From contig CALEVZ010000082.1 of the NCBI GenBank assembly GCA_937924755.1, forward strand, positions 1 to 38,481: a stretch of DNA of 38,481 nt, in the 5' to 3' direction. The stretch's first letter is position 1. Every line of letters begins with the position of its first letter. This document shows positions 28,072-35,748 of this stretch, one piece after another. Made by a program: the position numbers and the translations under genes. The stretch comes from an uncultured bacterium. Its GTDB lineage: Bacteria > Acidobacteriota > Thermoanaerobaculia > Thermoanaerobaculales > Thermoanaerobaculaceae. The notes beneath the pieces were generated by a model. The model searched no databases, was not told the origin of the DNA, and saw only the letters and a list, made by a program, of their open reading frames with translations.

Positions 28072-29386
28072 AGCCAAGCCCCAGGTTGACGGAGTTGACG
28101 CCGGTGCGGGCGGCGGTCTGGACCCGCTGCCAGTCGGCCTTGAGGACGATCTGGTGAATGGGTTGGAAGCTCAGCCCGAGGGTGAGGATGCGCTGGTCGT
28201 TAGCGGGGTTGGCGGTGAAACCGGCGGGCACGCGGGCCTGGGTATCGAGCTCCTCCCAGCGGACGAAGAGTTCCAGCGCCGCACGGGAGGGCAGAAGATC
28301 CCAGGCCGCCTCTCCGTACCAGCCCTTCAGGCGCGACCCCAGCGAGGCAGAGCCAGTAAGGCCGAGGGCGCGGTTGGCCGCGGCCGCATCGGACAGCCGC
28401 GCGTGCACGGTAAGGGCGCGCAGGGTGAGGGCCCGCCAGCGCCAGTCCAGGTGGGCTTCCACCAGGGTGGTACGAGGGTCGGCAGCGGCGGCTCTGAAGG
28501 CGGGGCGCTCCTGCGCCGCGCCGCCGCTGTACAGGGAGCCCCCCACCAGCAGCCCCGGGATCCCCACGTGGTCCACCCGCACCACCCAGGCCAGATCCTC
28601 GGCCGCTGCCTTGGCCCCCTTCTGCCGTCCGCCTCGCCACCCCCCGGCGGAGAACCTGGAGGCATCCATGCCGTTGACTACGAAGGCGCGGTACGCCAGC
28701 GGGCCCACCTCGCCGAAAACGCCCAGGCCGTTCTCCCGCCAGGTGGAGGGAATGAGGGTCCGTTCCACCGCCGGGCGCACCGCTCCGTGAAAAACTGTGG
28801 GCTCGTGCAGCTCGTTGATCAGGCCCACCGGCAGTAGCACCATTCCCCCCCGCAGGTTGAATTGGGGGCGCCAGAGGTAGTCGATGTAGGCGAACTCCAC
28901 GCTCACCTCGCCCACTCCACCGGAGGTGGTGCCGTGTTCATACTCGATTTCGGTATTGAGGAGGAACCGGTCGTCGAACTTGTAGCCCAGGTACACCACC
29001 GCCCGCCAGAAGTCCACCTCGGCCCGGCGACCGGAGGGGAGGCCGTCCTGGCGTCGGGCGGCGGGATCCTGGTAGATCATTTCCCCATACCCACCCAGGG
29101 AAAGGCCGCTTTTGACGCCGTACACCTTGGCGGCGGAGGGCGCCAGTCCCCAGGCCTTGGTCTCCTCCGGCGGCGGCGCCTCACCCGATCGCAGGCGCTC
29201 CACCTCCTCGGCGAGGGCCTCAAGCTGGCGCTGCAGCTCGGCCAGCTCGCCGTCCTCGCGCGCCGCGACGGCGGCCCTCAACGCGGCGATCTCGCGCTCC
29301 AGCTCCTCCAGGCGCGACTCGGTGGATTGTCCGAAAACGTTTCCGGCGGTTGCAAACAAGAGAAACAGGGTCAAAACGATGCGCAT
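28061..29386 (-). CDS. Outer-membrane porin with N-terminal coiled coil (OprO/OprP or DcaP-like)
   Basis: A 441-residue protein with a signal peptide cleaved near residue 19 (NVFG|Q). Residues 22-67 form a heptad-rich coiled coil (SRLEELEREIAALRAAV, AELQRQLEALAEEVERL) like the stalks of some trimeric porins. The rest is alternating amphipathic strands with Gly and aromatic residues (LSLGGYGEMIYQ, RAVVYLGYKFDDRFLLNTEIEYEHG) and the chain ends GLGYVF, the C-terminal Phe signature of outer-membrane barrels. The ATG at 29386 follows gtgagga and overlaps the apbE stop by 16 nt. In this iron operon a role in ferric-complex entry is an inference. Confidence 0.87.
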   Translation of the reverse strand: MRIVLTLFLLFATAGNVFGQSTESRLEELEREIAALRAAVAAREDGELAELQRQLEALAEEVERLRSGEAPPPEETKAWGLAPSAAKVYGVKSGLSLGGYGEMIYQDPAARRQDGLPSGRRAEVDFWRAVVYLGYKFDDRFLLNTEIEYEHGTTSGGVGEVSVEFAYIDYLWRPQFNLRGGMVLLPVGLINELHEPTVFHGAVRPAVERTLIPSTWRENGLGVFGEVGPLAYRAFVVNGMDASRFSAGGWRGGRQKGAKAAAEDLAWVVRVDHVGIPGLLVGGSLYSGGAAQERPAFRAAAADPRTTLVEAHLDWRWRALTLRALTVHARLSDAAAANRALGLTGSASLGSRLKGWYGEAAWDLLPSRAALELFVRWEELDTQARVPAGFTANPANDQRILTLGLSFQPIHQIVLKADWQRVQTAARTGVNSVNLGLGYVF

Positions 29387-30444
29387 GGCTTCCTCACTTT
29401 CCTTACGTCGGCTGCACGATCATTGGCGGGGAGGATGGTGGCCGGCAGGCGACCCTCGAGAAGAGCTCGCGAGACTCGTACCTGGGCGTCGCCGCGCTGC
29501 ATCTCCACCACCAGAACTCCCACCTGCGTGTGTTGCTCGGCCCAGGCCAATGCCCGGGCGGGTCCAAGAACGAACAGGGCGGTGGCGAGGGCGTCAGCCT
29601 CGGCGGCGCTGGCCGCCCACACCGAGACTGATCCAAAATCGGCGGCCGGCCGGCCCGTGCGGGGGTCGAACAGGTGCGGGCGCCGGCGGGGGCGGCTCCC
29701 GTTGCCGGAGGTCGCCAGCGAGCCGGCGGCCAGGCATACGCGGGCGATCTCGCGGGCGCGCTGGCGCGGGTGGGCGACGGCGACCTCGTACCCGCTGGGG
29801 CTGGGCAACACCGCCACCTGCCCGCCAAAGTCGAGCACCGCCCCCGTGGCACCGGCTGCAGTCAGGGCGGCGAGCGCCGCGTCGAGTCCCACCCCCTTGC
29901 CGAACCCCCCTTCCTCCAGGCGCACTCCGGGGTGCAGCCGCACAGCTGTCCGCGGGGTGAGGGTGAGGAGCGCCAGCCCGCTGGCTTGGCGGGCTGCAGC
30001 CAGTTCCGCGCGGCCGGGGCGGCGGCCGGTGCCGCGCACGTCCCAGGCCTGAAGCAGAGCGCCGATCGCCGGATCGAACGCGCCGTCGGTCTCCCGCCAG
30101 ATTCTGGCTGCCAGCTGGAGATCGGCGGCCAGCTGCGGGCTGAGCGCAAACTCCACTCCGGGGGGGTGGCGGTTGAGGGCGGCCAACTCGCTGTCGGTGC
30201 GCCACGTCGACAGCCTTTCCTCGACCGCCGCGACGGCGCCCACCGCCGCCTCGCTGGCGGCCAGAGCCAGCGGTCGGGAGGCGGCCGTCACCTCAAGGCG
30301 CAGGACCGTGCCCATGGCCGCGACCTGGCGCTCGAGAACGGCCGCGGGCAGGGCCGGCGGCGCCGCGGCTCCCAACAAAGCAGGCAACAGAGTCGCTGTC
30401 GCAACCCGTGCCCACACCTCGCAACCGAGCGGCATGCCTCCCAT
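29371..30444 (-). CDS. apbE: ApbE, FAD:protein FMN transferase
   Basis: A 357-residue exported enzyme that moves FMN from FAD onto a Thr of a partner protein using magnesium. The N-terminal region (residues 11-35) is a hydrophobic signal or lipid-less anchor. Conserved ApbE blocks are present: DGAFDPAIGAL (120-130), EEGGFGKGVGLDAAL (177-191), GAVLDFGGQ (201-209), LATSGNGSR (243-251), HLFDPRTGRPA (257-267) and AEADALATALFVLG (281-294) with metal-site candidates Asp284 and Thr288. The ATG at 30444 has gaggt upstream; a second ATG three codons in is also possible. The natural substrate is the FMN-binding protein encoded two genes on. It lies 34 nt after the short DtxR-like gene. Confidence 0.93.
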   Translation of the reverse strand: MGGMPLGCEVWARVATATLLPALLGAAAPPALPAAVLERQVAAMGTVLRLEVTAASRPLALAASEAAVGAVAAVEERLSTWRTDSELAALNRHPPGVEFALSPQLAADLQLAARIWRETDGAFDPAIGALLQAWDVRGTGRRPGRAELAAARQASGLALLTLTPRTAVRLHPGVRLEEGGFGKGVGLDAALAALTAAGATGAVLDFGGQVAVLPSPSGYEVAVAHPRQRAREIARVCLAAGSLATSGNGSRPRRRPHLFDPRTGRPAADFGSVSVWAASAAEADALATALFVLGPARALAWAEQHTQVGVLVVEMQRGDAQVRVSRALLEGRLPATILPANDRAADVRKVRKPCASF

Positions 30445-30478
30445 TGGCTTTACCTCGCCTTACCCGCCGCCCGAATCG

Positions 30479-31045
30479 TCACTGGCGCCGTCCGGCCGCC
30501 AGCAGGCAGGTGTTTTCGCAGAAGTCGCAATGCCGGTCGTTGGGGCAGGCCGCCACGGTATCGTGAAAGGCGCGCAGCGCCGCGCGGGCGGCGGGGTGGG
30601 GGGAGCGCAGGAAGCGGATCAGGCGCACCAGCGCCGCCGATGTCTCTTCCGAGAGGAGGTGCTCCACCTTGCAGGCGTCGACGGCGGCGGTTTCACCGCT
30701 GACTTCCAGGATTTCAGTGAGAAAGACCCGCACCACCTCGCGCTTTCCCGCCACTCGCGCCACCAGGTCCGCCCCCTCGCGGGTGAGGTGCAGGTGCAGC
30801 TTGGCGTCGTGTTCCACCAGTCCCGCCTCGTGCAGGGAGCGCAACTGGAGGGAGGCGGCGGCGCGGCTGACTCCCAAGTAGCGGGCCACGTCGGCGGCCC
30901 GCGGCTGGTTTCCCAGCCGGCCGAGGGCGGCCACGGCCAGCAGGTAGTGAGCCGCCGAATGGGTGATTTCGTTGGCCTCGAAGGCGCGCCACAGGTGGGC
31001 GGGCGCAGCGGAGGCGGGGCGTCTTTTGCTGCCTTCTCGTTCCAT
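30479..31045 (-). CDS. Short DtxR-like regulator with Cys-rich C-terminal tail
   Basis: A 188-residue protein. Residues 30-90 form a winged helix (HYLLAVAALGRLG, ADVARYLGVSRAAASLQLRSLHEAGLVEH). The dimerisation helix keeps the Cys125-Glu128-His129 set (DACKVEHLLSEE) that corresponds to Cys102-Glu105-His106 of DtxR. The other metal site is lost: the His and Glu of the RHRLLER helix are replaced by Arg/Val-type residues (KREVVRVFL). The FeoA-like third domain is absent. In its place is a tail with Cys167, Cys173, Cys176 and Cys180, a plausible Zn or Fe-S site. The ATG lies 1 nt after the stop of the full-length DtxR-like gene, suggesting duplication and divergence into a different sensor. Confidence 0.82.
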   Translation of the reverse strand: MEREGSKRRPASAAPAHLWRAFEANEITHSAAHYLLAVAALGRLGNQPRAADVARYLGVSRAAASLQLRSLHEAGLVEHDAKLHLHLTREGADLVARVAGKREVVRVFLTEILEVSGETAAVDACKVEHLLSEETSAALVRLIRFLRSPHPAARAALRAFHDTVAACPNDRHCDFCENTCLLAAGRRQ

Positions 31046-31046
31046 C

Positions 31047-31748
31047 TCACCACTCCAGCAGGGGACGCAGGTAGATCCCCGCAGCGATGTCGTCCTCCAG
31101 GGCGAGCAGCGTGCGATCCACCTCGACGACGAAGGAGGGCTTCCGCTGCTTGAGCACCAGCACGGCGCCCGGGGTGACGCCCAGATCGGTCAGTTGTTCC
31201 AGCCGCTCGCGGTGGCGCGGGGCCAGCAGAACCACCTTGCCACGCTCGCCCGGCGCCAGGTCGCAAAGGCGGGCGATGAGCGGTTCGACCTTGCGCCCCG
31301 CCAACGCCTGACAACACTCCCCCGGGGGAATCGCGCGCCCGTGCGGGCATACCGGCGGATGTCCCAGGAAGGAGCACACGGCTTCGGTGGCCTCGGGGGA
31401 GAGCAGGTGTTCGATCCGGCAGGCCTCTTGCTCGGTGGTTTCGAGGGGCAGATCGAGCACCTGGTTGAACAACACCTCGGCCAGGCGGTGCCGCCGGGCC
31501 GCCGCCCGCGCCTCCTCGACGCCCGCAGGGGTGAGCGACAGCAGGTCTCCCTCCAGATGCACCAGCCGCTGCTCGACCAGCTCCTGCACCACGCCGGCCC
31601 ACCCCTCCGAGGCGCCGGCGTGAATGGTGTGCGCCAACTCGTCGACCGTCAGGCGCACCCCGGCCTCGGCGGCGCTCCACAGCTCTTCCAGCACTTCCTC
31701 GCGGGCGGCCGCGGCGGTGCGCCCCAAGATCGAGAGTCCCTCTCTCAC
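31047..31748 (-). CDS. DtxR/IdeR-like metal-dependent repressor with FeoA-like domain
   Basis: A 233-residue iron- or manganese-sensing repressor. The winged helix is within residues 17-80. The metal-binding dimerisation domain carries His87, Glu91, Cys110, Glu113, His114 and the signature CSFLGHPPVCPHGRAIP (125-141) with His130. The SH3/FeoA-like domain occupies residues 155-230 (DLAPGERGKVVLLA, LEQLTDLGVTPGAVLVL). The GTG at 31748 follows aaggaggg and overlaps the small Cys-rich gene stop (GTGA). Lying inside the feoB operon, it probably represses that operon when iron is plentiful. No separate feoA gene is present. Confidence 0.9.
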   Translation of the reverse strand: MREGLSILGRTAAAAREEVLEELWSAAEAGVRLTVDELAHTIHAGASEGWAGVVQELVEQRLVHLEGDLLSLTPAGVEEARAAARRHRLAEVLFNQVLDLPLETTEQEACRIEHLLSPEATEAVCSFLGHPPVCPHGRAIPPGECCQALAGRKVEPLIARLCDLAPGERGKVVLLAPRHRERLEQLTDLGVTPGAVLVLKQRKPSFVVEVDRTLLALEDDIAAGIYLRPLLEW

Positions 31749-31936
31749 GACGCCCTCCTTCTGAGCAGCCTCGCGAGGAGCCTCGCGAGGCTGGAGGTGA
31801 CGACAAAACGGTAGTGGCAGTGCGGGCAGCACACGGTTCCGCAGCGCTTGGCCAGCGGACAGCCGGAGGGGCATGACTGCCGCTCGGCAAAACGGCCGCC
31901 GCACAACGGGCAGGAGAGCATGCGCGGATCGCTCAC
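31745..31936 (-). CDS. FeoB-linked small Cys-rich protein (63 residues)
   Basis: A short gene easily missed by length filters. The GTG at 31936 overlaps the feoB stop (GTGA), and its own stop overlaps the start of the DtxR-like gene (GTGA), so all three are translationally coupled. The 63-residue product has eight Cys: Cys9, Cys12, Cys22, Cys26, Cys32, Cys36, Cys37 and Cys40, in CPLC, CPSGC and CCPHC groups. A basic amphipathic helix (SSLARLLARLLRRRAS) closes it. Two zinc ribbons or an iron/Fe-S site are possible, with the helix lying on the membrane or on FeoB. The tight coupling argues that it is an accessory part of the Feo transporter. Confidence 0.82.
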   Translation of the reverse strand: MSDPRMLSCPLCGGRFAERQSCPSGCPLAKRCGTVCCPHCHYRFVVTSSLARLLARLLRRRAS

Positions 31937-33909
31937 AGGGCCACCTTCAGAGCGCGCAGGATGAAGTTCAACAGCCCGCCGACCAGAAAGGCGAAAGGAA
32001 CGATGAAGGCGACCATGGCCAGCGCCGTCTTCGCGCCGCGTTCCTTGATCATCATGAAGAAGTTGGCGATGCACGGGACGAAGAGGGTGATCACCACCAG
32101 TGAGACGATTGCCTGCACGCCGTCCAGCTGGCCGTCCTGGCGCAGGACGAACAGGCCGGCCGCACCGTAGTCGCGGCGCAGGAAGCCGATCAAGAAAGCA
32201 TCGGCCGCTTTTGCGGGCAGCCCCAGGAGATGGACCACGACCGGCCGGGCGGCGCGCTCGATGGCGGGGAGGGCGCCGCTGGCATCCAGCACGAACAGGA
32301 GCAAGGTACCCAGAATGAAGAGGGGAACGGCTTCCTTCAGGTACCACTCGGTGCGGGCGGCGGTCTTGATGAGGATGTTGGCGAGACTTGGCGTGCGCAG
32401 CGGGGGCACTTCCAGCAGGAAATCCGAGCTGCGGCCGGGCAGCAGGCGCGCCGCCGCCCACCCGACCCCGAACAACGTGGCCATCACCACCCCCCCCCAG
32501 ATGAAGGTACCTAGCGGCGACATCGCCGCCAGGATCGCCAGGATCACCCCCAGCTGCGCGGAGCACGGCACGCCAAGAGCCAGAAGGAGGGTCACCACCA
32601 CGCGCTCCTTGCGAGTGGGGAGAATGCGGGTGGTGAGCGTCGCCATGGTGTCGCAGCCCAAACCCAACACCATGGGCAGCACGGCCTTGCCGTTGAGCCC
32701 CATGCCCCGAAACACGCGGTTGATCACCACCGCCAGCCGGGGCAGATACCCGGAGTCCTCGAGAACTCCGAAAAAGATGAAAAAGGTGCCCACCACTGGC
32801 AGGACAATACCAATGGCGTAGGTGATGGCCATGGTGACCACGCCGTAGGGACCGACCAGCAGCTGTCTAAGCCACTGCCACGGGGCGAGGCGATCCACCA
32901 GGCTAATCACCCAGGGGTTGATGACCTCGCCGAAGAGTCCGTCCTCGACCAGCCCCACCAGGGTGCCCGCCCCGAAAACGCCGACGAACCCGTAGGCCAG
33001 AAACAGCACCAAAAGGAGAACGGGAACGCCCCACAGCGGGTGCATGGTGAGGGCGCCGAGCCGGTCCCTCAGCGATCCGGCGACGGCTCGATCCTGGTGG
33101 AAGACCTGCCGCAGCAGGCGGGCGACGCAACGATGGCGAGCGCGGGAGATCACGCTGGCGGCGCGGGTGCCCAGCTCGGCCTCCAGGGCGGCGCGTCGCC
33201 GGCCAATGGCCAGCAGCCCCTCCTCGCTCACCCGCCCACGCAGCCAGCTTGCCAGGGAAGGGTCACCGGCGAGCAGCATCAACGCGACCCCGTAGCGCTG
33301 GTCACCCAGTTCCTTTGGCAGCAACGCGGCCACCTCCGCCGCCGCCCGCTCGACGCTGGCGGGATAAGCGACCTCGCAGGAAGCCACCGCCGCCTCGGCC
33401 AGTCGGCGACCGATGGCCTCCAACCCTGTACCCCGGGTGGCGGTGGCGGGTATGACCGGGATTCGCAAAAGGTTCGCGAGCTCCCCGCTCTCCACCCGCA
33501 CGCCGAGGTCGCGCGCCTCATCCTGGAGGTTGAGAACCAGAACCTGCCGCCGTTTGAGCTCGGCCAGCTGGACGGTCAGGTAAAGCGTGCGTCGGAGATT
33601 CTTGGTATCTCCCACCTGGATAACGAGAGCTGTCGGCTCCGCGAGGAGGAGATCCCGGGTGACCTGCTCGTCCTCGGACTGGGGAGTGAGGGAGTTAGTG
33701 CCTGGGGTATCGATGAGCTGCGGCCGCCCGGGAAGATGCGCGGCTGTACCGCGAGTAACTTCCACCGTGGTACCCGGGTAGTTGGAAACGTTCACGTAAC
33801 GGCGGGTGAGGGCCCCGAAGATGACACTTTTTCCGACGTTAGGGTTACCCACCAGGAGCACCGATAGGACGGTGCTGTGGGCGGCGGGAGAATCGGCGGC
33901 GTCGGGCAC
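31933..33909 (-). CDS. feoB: Ferrous iron transporter FeoB
   Basis: A 658-residue inner-membrane transporter for Fe(II). The N-terminal G domain has G1 GNPNVGKS (21-28), a G2 Thr in NYPGTTVE, G3 DTPG (67-70) and G4 NLQD (127-130). A helical insertion domain follows (about 165-285). The membrane part contains two gate repeats with Cys: LGLGCDTMA and GVPCSAQ in the first, LFVPCIANF in the second. GCDTMA differs from the usual GCNVPA. The GTG at 33909 has no visible ribosome site, though the frame and the G1 position make it the best start. It leads the eight-gene iron operon; no feoA gene is next to it. Confidence 0.96.
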   Translation of the reverse strand: MPDAADSPAAHSTVLSVLLVGNPNVGKSVIFGALTRRYVNVSNYPGTTVEVTRGTAAHLPGRPQLIDTPGTNSLTPQSEDEQVTRDLLLAEPTALVIQVGDTKNLRRTLYLTVQLAELKRRQVLVLNLQDEARDLGVRVESGELANLLRIPVIPATATRGTGLEAIGRRLAEAAVASCEVAYPASVERAAAEVAALLPKELGDQRYGVALMLLAGDPSLASWLRGRVSEEGLLAIGRRRAALEAELGTRAASVISRARHRCVARLLRQVFHQDRAVAGSLRDRLGALTMHPLWGVPVLLLVLFLAYGFVGVFGAGTLVGLVEDGLFGEVINPWVISLVDRLAPWQWLRQLLVGPYGVVTMAITYAIGIVLPVVGTFFIFFGVLEDSGYLPRLAVVINRVFRGMGLNGKAVLPMVLGLGCDTMATLTTRILPTRKERVVVTLLLALGVPCSAQLGVILAILAAMSPLGTFIWGGVVMATLFGVGWAAARLLPGRSSDFLLEVPPLRTPSLANILIKTAARTEWYLKEAVPLFILGTLLLFVLDASGALPAIERAARPVVVHLLGLPAKAADAFLIGFLRRDYGAAGLFVLRQDGQLDGVQAIVSLVVITLFVPCIANFFMMIKERGAKTALAMVAFIVPFAFLVGGLLNFILRALKVAL

Positions 33910-33952
33910 GGTGGCTGTGGCCCCAGGGGGGAGCGGGGCTCATTCCGGAGAG

Positions 33953-33981
33953 AGGGTAGTCTCTTCCGGCATCCTTGTCAA
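33953..33981 (-). promoter_or_regulatory. Sigma-70-type promoter of the feoB operon
   Basis: On the minus strand TTGACA (33981-33976) and TACCCT (33958-33953) are exactly 17 bp apart. The -35 is a perfect consensus. The predicted start is near 33946, giving a leader of about 37 nt before the feoB GTG. Confidence 0.72.
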
Positions 33982-33994
33982 GCATGCTTTACCA
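33975..33994. promoter_or_regulatory. Palindrome over the feoB -35 box, candidate metalloregulator operator
   Basis: An inverted repeat centred between 33984 and 33985 has the perfect core AAGCATGCTT and eight of ten paired positions over 20 bp. It covers the whole -35 hexamer, so a bound repressor would block RNA polymerase. It does not match the textbook Fur or DtxR boxes. The likely binder is one of the two DtxR-like proteins of the operon or the Fur-family protein encoded just upstream. Confidence 0.5.
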
Positions 33995-34069
33995 AACACG
34001 CCGGCGGGCGGGGAGCAGCCGTGGGCTGATTTGGGGATGGCGGTTGGCCCCGGCGCGGGGTGGGAGGGT

Positions 34070-34504
34070 CTATTGGTCGTCACCAGCGTTGATGAGCTCT
34101 CCCTGGATGGAGATGGAGATGTAGCTGGGCCGGAAACCCTTCTCCTGGCAGATGCGGCGCAGGGATTCGTCCACATCGGCGTCCCAAAATTCGATGATCC
34201 TGCCGGTGGAGGTGCACACCATGTGGTGGTGACTGCGGCCCGGGGTGACGCGCTCGTAGACGTAGTGCTCGCGGCCCAGACGAGATTTGCGGGCGAGCCC
34301 GGCCTGCACCAGTAGATCGAGGGTGCGATAGATGGTGGCCCGCGAGACTTTCTTTCCCTGGTTGCGAAGCTGAAAGAGCAAGGTGTCGGCGTCCAGGTGG
34401 CCGCTGGTGTTGAAAAGCTCGGCGAGGAGGAGGAGGCGCTCCTTGGTGACTTTTTGATTATTGTCACGAAGAAACTGGATGAAGTACTTCTCGGCGCGCT
34501 TCAT
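34070..34504 (-). CDS. Fur-family metalloregulator
   Basis: A 144-residue Fur-family repressor. The DNA-binding winged helix includes VTKERLLLLAELF and the recognition helix SRATIYRTLDLL (54-65). The metal site region is GRSHHHMVCTSTGRIIEF, with His92-94 and Cys97; a further likely ligand is His36. The second Cys of the usual CxxC is Thr here and no C-terminal CxxC exists, so the structural zinc site is missing, as in some Fur, Irr and Mur proteins. The ATG at 34504 follows cggagggg, and is preferred to an upstream start that lacks one. Its 3' end lies just upstream of the feoB promoter. Whether it senses iron, manganese or peroxide is not decidable. Confidence 0.9.
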   Translation of the reverse strand: MKRAEKYFIQFLRDNNQKVTKERLLLLAELFNTSGHLDADTLLFQLRNQGKKVSRATIYRTLDLLVQAGLARKSRLGREHYVYERVTPGRSHHHMVCTSTGRIIEFWDADVDESLRRICQEKGFRPSYISISIQGELINAGDDQ

Positions 34505-34543
34505 GGGCCCCTCCGAGCGTCTCAATATCAAAGCGGAATCACG

Positions 34544-34909
34544 CTAACCCTTCTTCCCAGCGCTGTCAAGAGCCCCCTCGCGGTTCATGTGGACTACCCC
34601 GTCCAGCACACCCCCCTCCTCCACCACCAGGGTGGGGGCAAACACCTCGGCGTACACCCGCCCGGTCGCATGCACCACCACGCGCTCCTTCACCCGCACC
34701 GTCCCCCGCACAGTGCCAGCCACCGTCAGGCTGCCCACCTCCACATCCCCCTCCACCACCCCCCCTTCACCGACCAGCAGCTCGTGGTTGCTCATCACCT
34801 TTCCCGCCACCTGGCCGTGCACCCGCAGCAGGTCGGAAAAGGTCACGTCGCCCCTGATGGTGCAGCCGCGATCCAAGAACCCAGCGAGCGTTGCCTGTGC
34901 CTTGCCCAT
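34544..34909 (-). CDS. Bactofilin
   Basis: A 121-residue protein that forms cytoskeletal filaments. The central right-handed beta-helix repeat is clear, with Gly/Val at regular five-to-six residue steps (TIRGDVTFSDLLRVHGQVAGKV, VVEGDVEVGSLTVAGTVRGTV). It has a short N-terminal tail and a Gly/Lys-containing C-terminal tail. The ATG at 34909 shares one base with the parB stop (TGATG), so translation is coupled to parB. In Myxococcus, bactofilins anchor the ParABS machinery through PadC; such a link is plausible here but inferred from position only. Confidence 0.93.
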   Translation of the reverse strand: MGKAQATLAGFLDRGCTIRGDVTFSDLLRVHGQVAGKVMSNHELLVGEGGVVEGDVEVGSLTVAGTVRGTVRVKERVVVHATGRVYAEVFAPTLVVEEGGVLDGVVHMNREGALDSAGKKG

Positions 34910-35748
34910 CACTCCTCCCCCGTGAGCCGCTTGAAGAGCCGAATGAGTTCGCCCTCGTTGACGAAGCGAATAATCACCTCACCCCCGCGCCGCCGGCGGC
35001 GGATTTCCACCTTTGCGCCCAGAGCCGCGGATAGCTGCTCCGCCGCCGCGCCCGTTTCGGGATCTGGGTCACGGCGGCTGCGGCGTCCAGTAACGGGTGG
35101 CCGCAGGCGGGCCTCCAGCTCCCGCACGCTCCACCTTTGGGTCACGCAACGTTGCGCCAGGGCCTCCTGAAGTTCGGCCCGGTCGACTGCGGCGAGGGCC
35201 CGGGCGTGGCCGGCGGAGAGCTCGCCGGTGTCCACCAGCGCCTGAACCGGCAACGGCAGCTGCAGCAATCGCAGGGAGTTGGCGATGGTGGAACGATCCT
35301 TTCCGACCCTCTGGGCGATCTCCTCTTGGGACAGGCCGAGCTCGGCGCGCAGGTGATGGTAGGCGCGCGCCTCCTCGATGGGGGTCAGATCCTCCCGCTG
35401 CAGGTTTTCGATCAGCGCCAGCGCGAGGAGCTCACTGTCCCCAACGGTGTCCCGCACCACCGCCGGCACCGTGGCCAGCCCCGCCAGGCGAGCCGCCCGC
35501 CACCGGCGCTCCCCCGCCAGTAGGATGAATCGGCCCCCCTCCCCGCGGGTGACGACGATCGGCTGAAGCATTCCAACCTCGCGGAGGGAAGCGGCGAGCT
35601 CTGCCAGACTCGCCTCCGGGAAATTCCGACGTGGCTGCAAAGGGTTGGGTGCGATGCTCTCCACGGCGATCTCGCCGACGCCGCGCTCGCGCTCTTTCGG
35701 CTCCGGTAGCAGCGCTGCGATCCCCTTACCCAATCGCGACTTGGCCAT
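34909..35748 (-). CDS. parB: Chromosome partitioning protein ParB
   Basis: A 279-residue ParB CTPase. The N-terminus MAKSRLGKGIAALLP is the conserved ParA-stimulating patch. The CTP-binding domain has the SIAPNPLQPRRNF start, ILLAGERRWRAARLAG, and ALIENLQREDLTPIEEA. The helix-turn-helix that reads parS follows (SQEEIAQRVGKDRSTIANSLRLLQL). The C-terminal dimerisation domain is complete to GEE. The ATG at 35748 has gcggagg upstream and lies inside the 3' end of parA (23-nt overlap). Confidence 0.97.
   Translation of the reverse strand: MAKSRLGKGIAALLPEPKERERGVGEIAVESIAPNPLQPRRNFPEASLAELAASLREVGMLQPIVVTRGEGGRFILLAGERRWRAARLAGLATVPAVVRDTVGDSELLALALIENLQREDLTPIEEARAYHHLRAELGLSQEEIAQRVGKDRSTIANSLRLLQLPLPVQALVDTGELSAGHARALAAVDRAELQEALAQRCVTQRWSVRELEARLRPPVTGRRSRRDPDPETGAAAEQLSAALGAKVEIRRRRRGGEVIIRFVNEGELIRLFKRLTGEE

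Noticed and set aside
33850-33943. Short upstream reading frame from an ATG near the feoB transcription start
   Set aside because: Runs out of frame into feoB with an Arg/Pro-rich product and no ribosome site; could be a leader peptide but nothing supports it beyond position.
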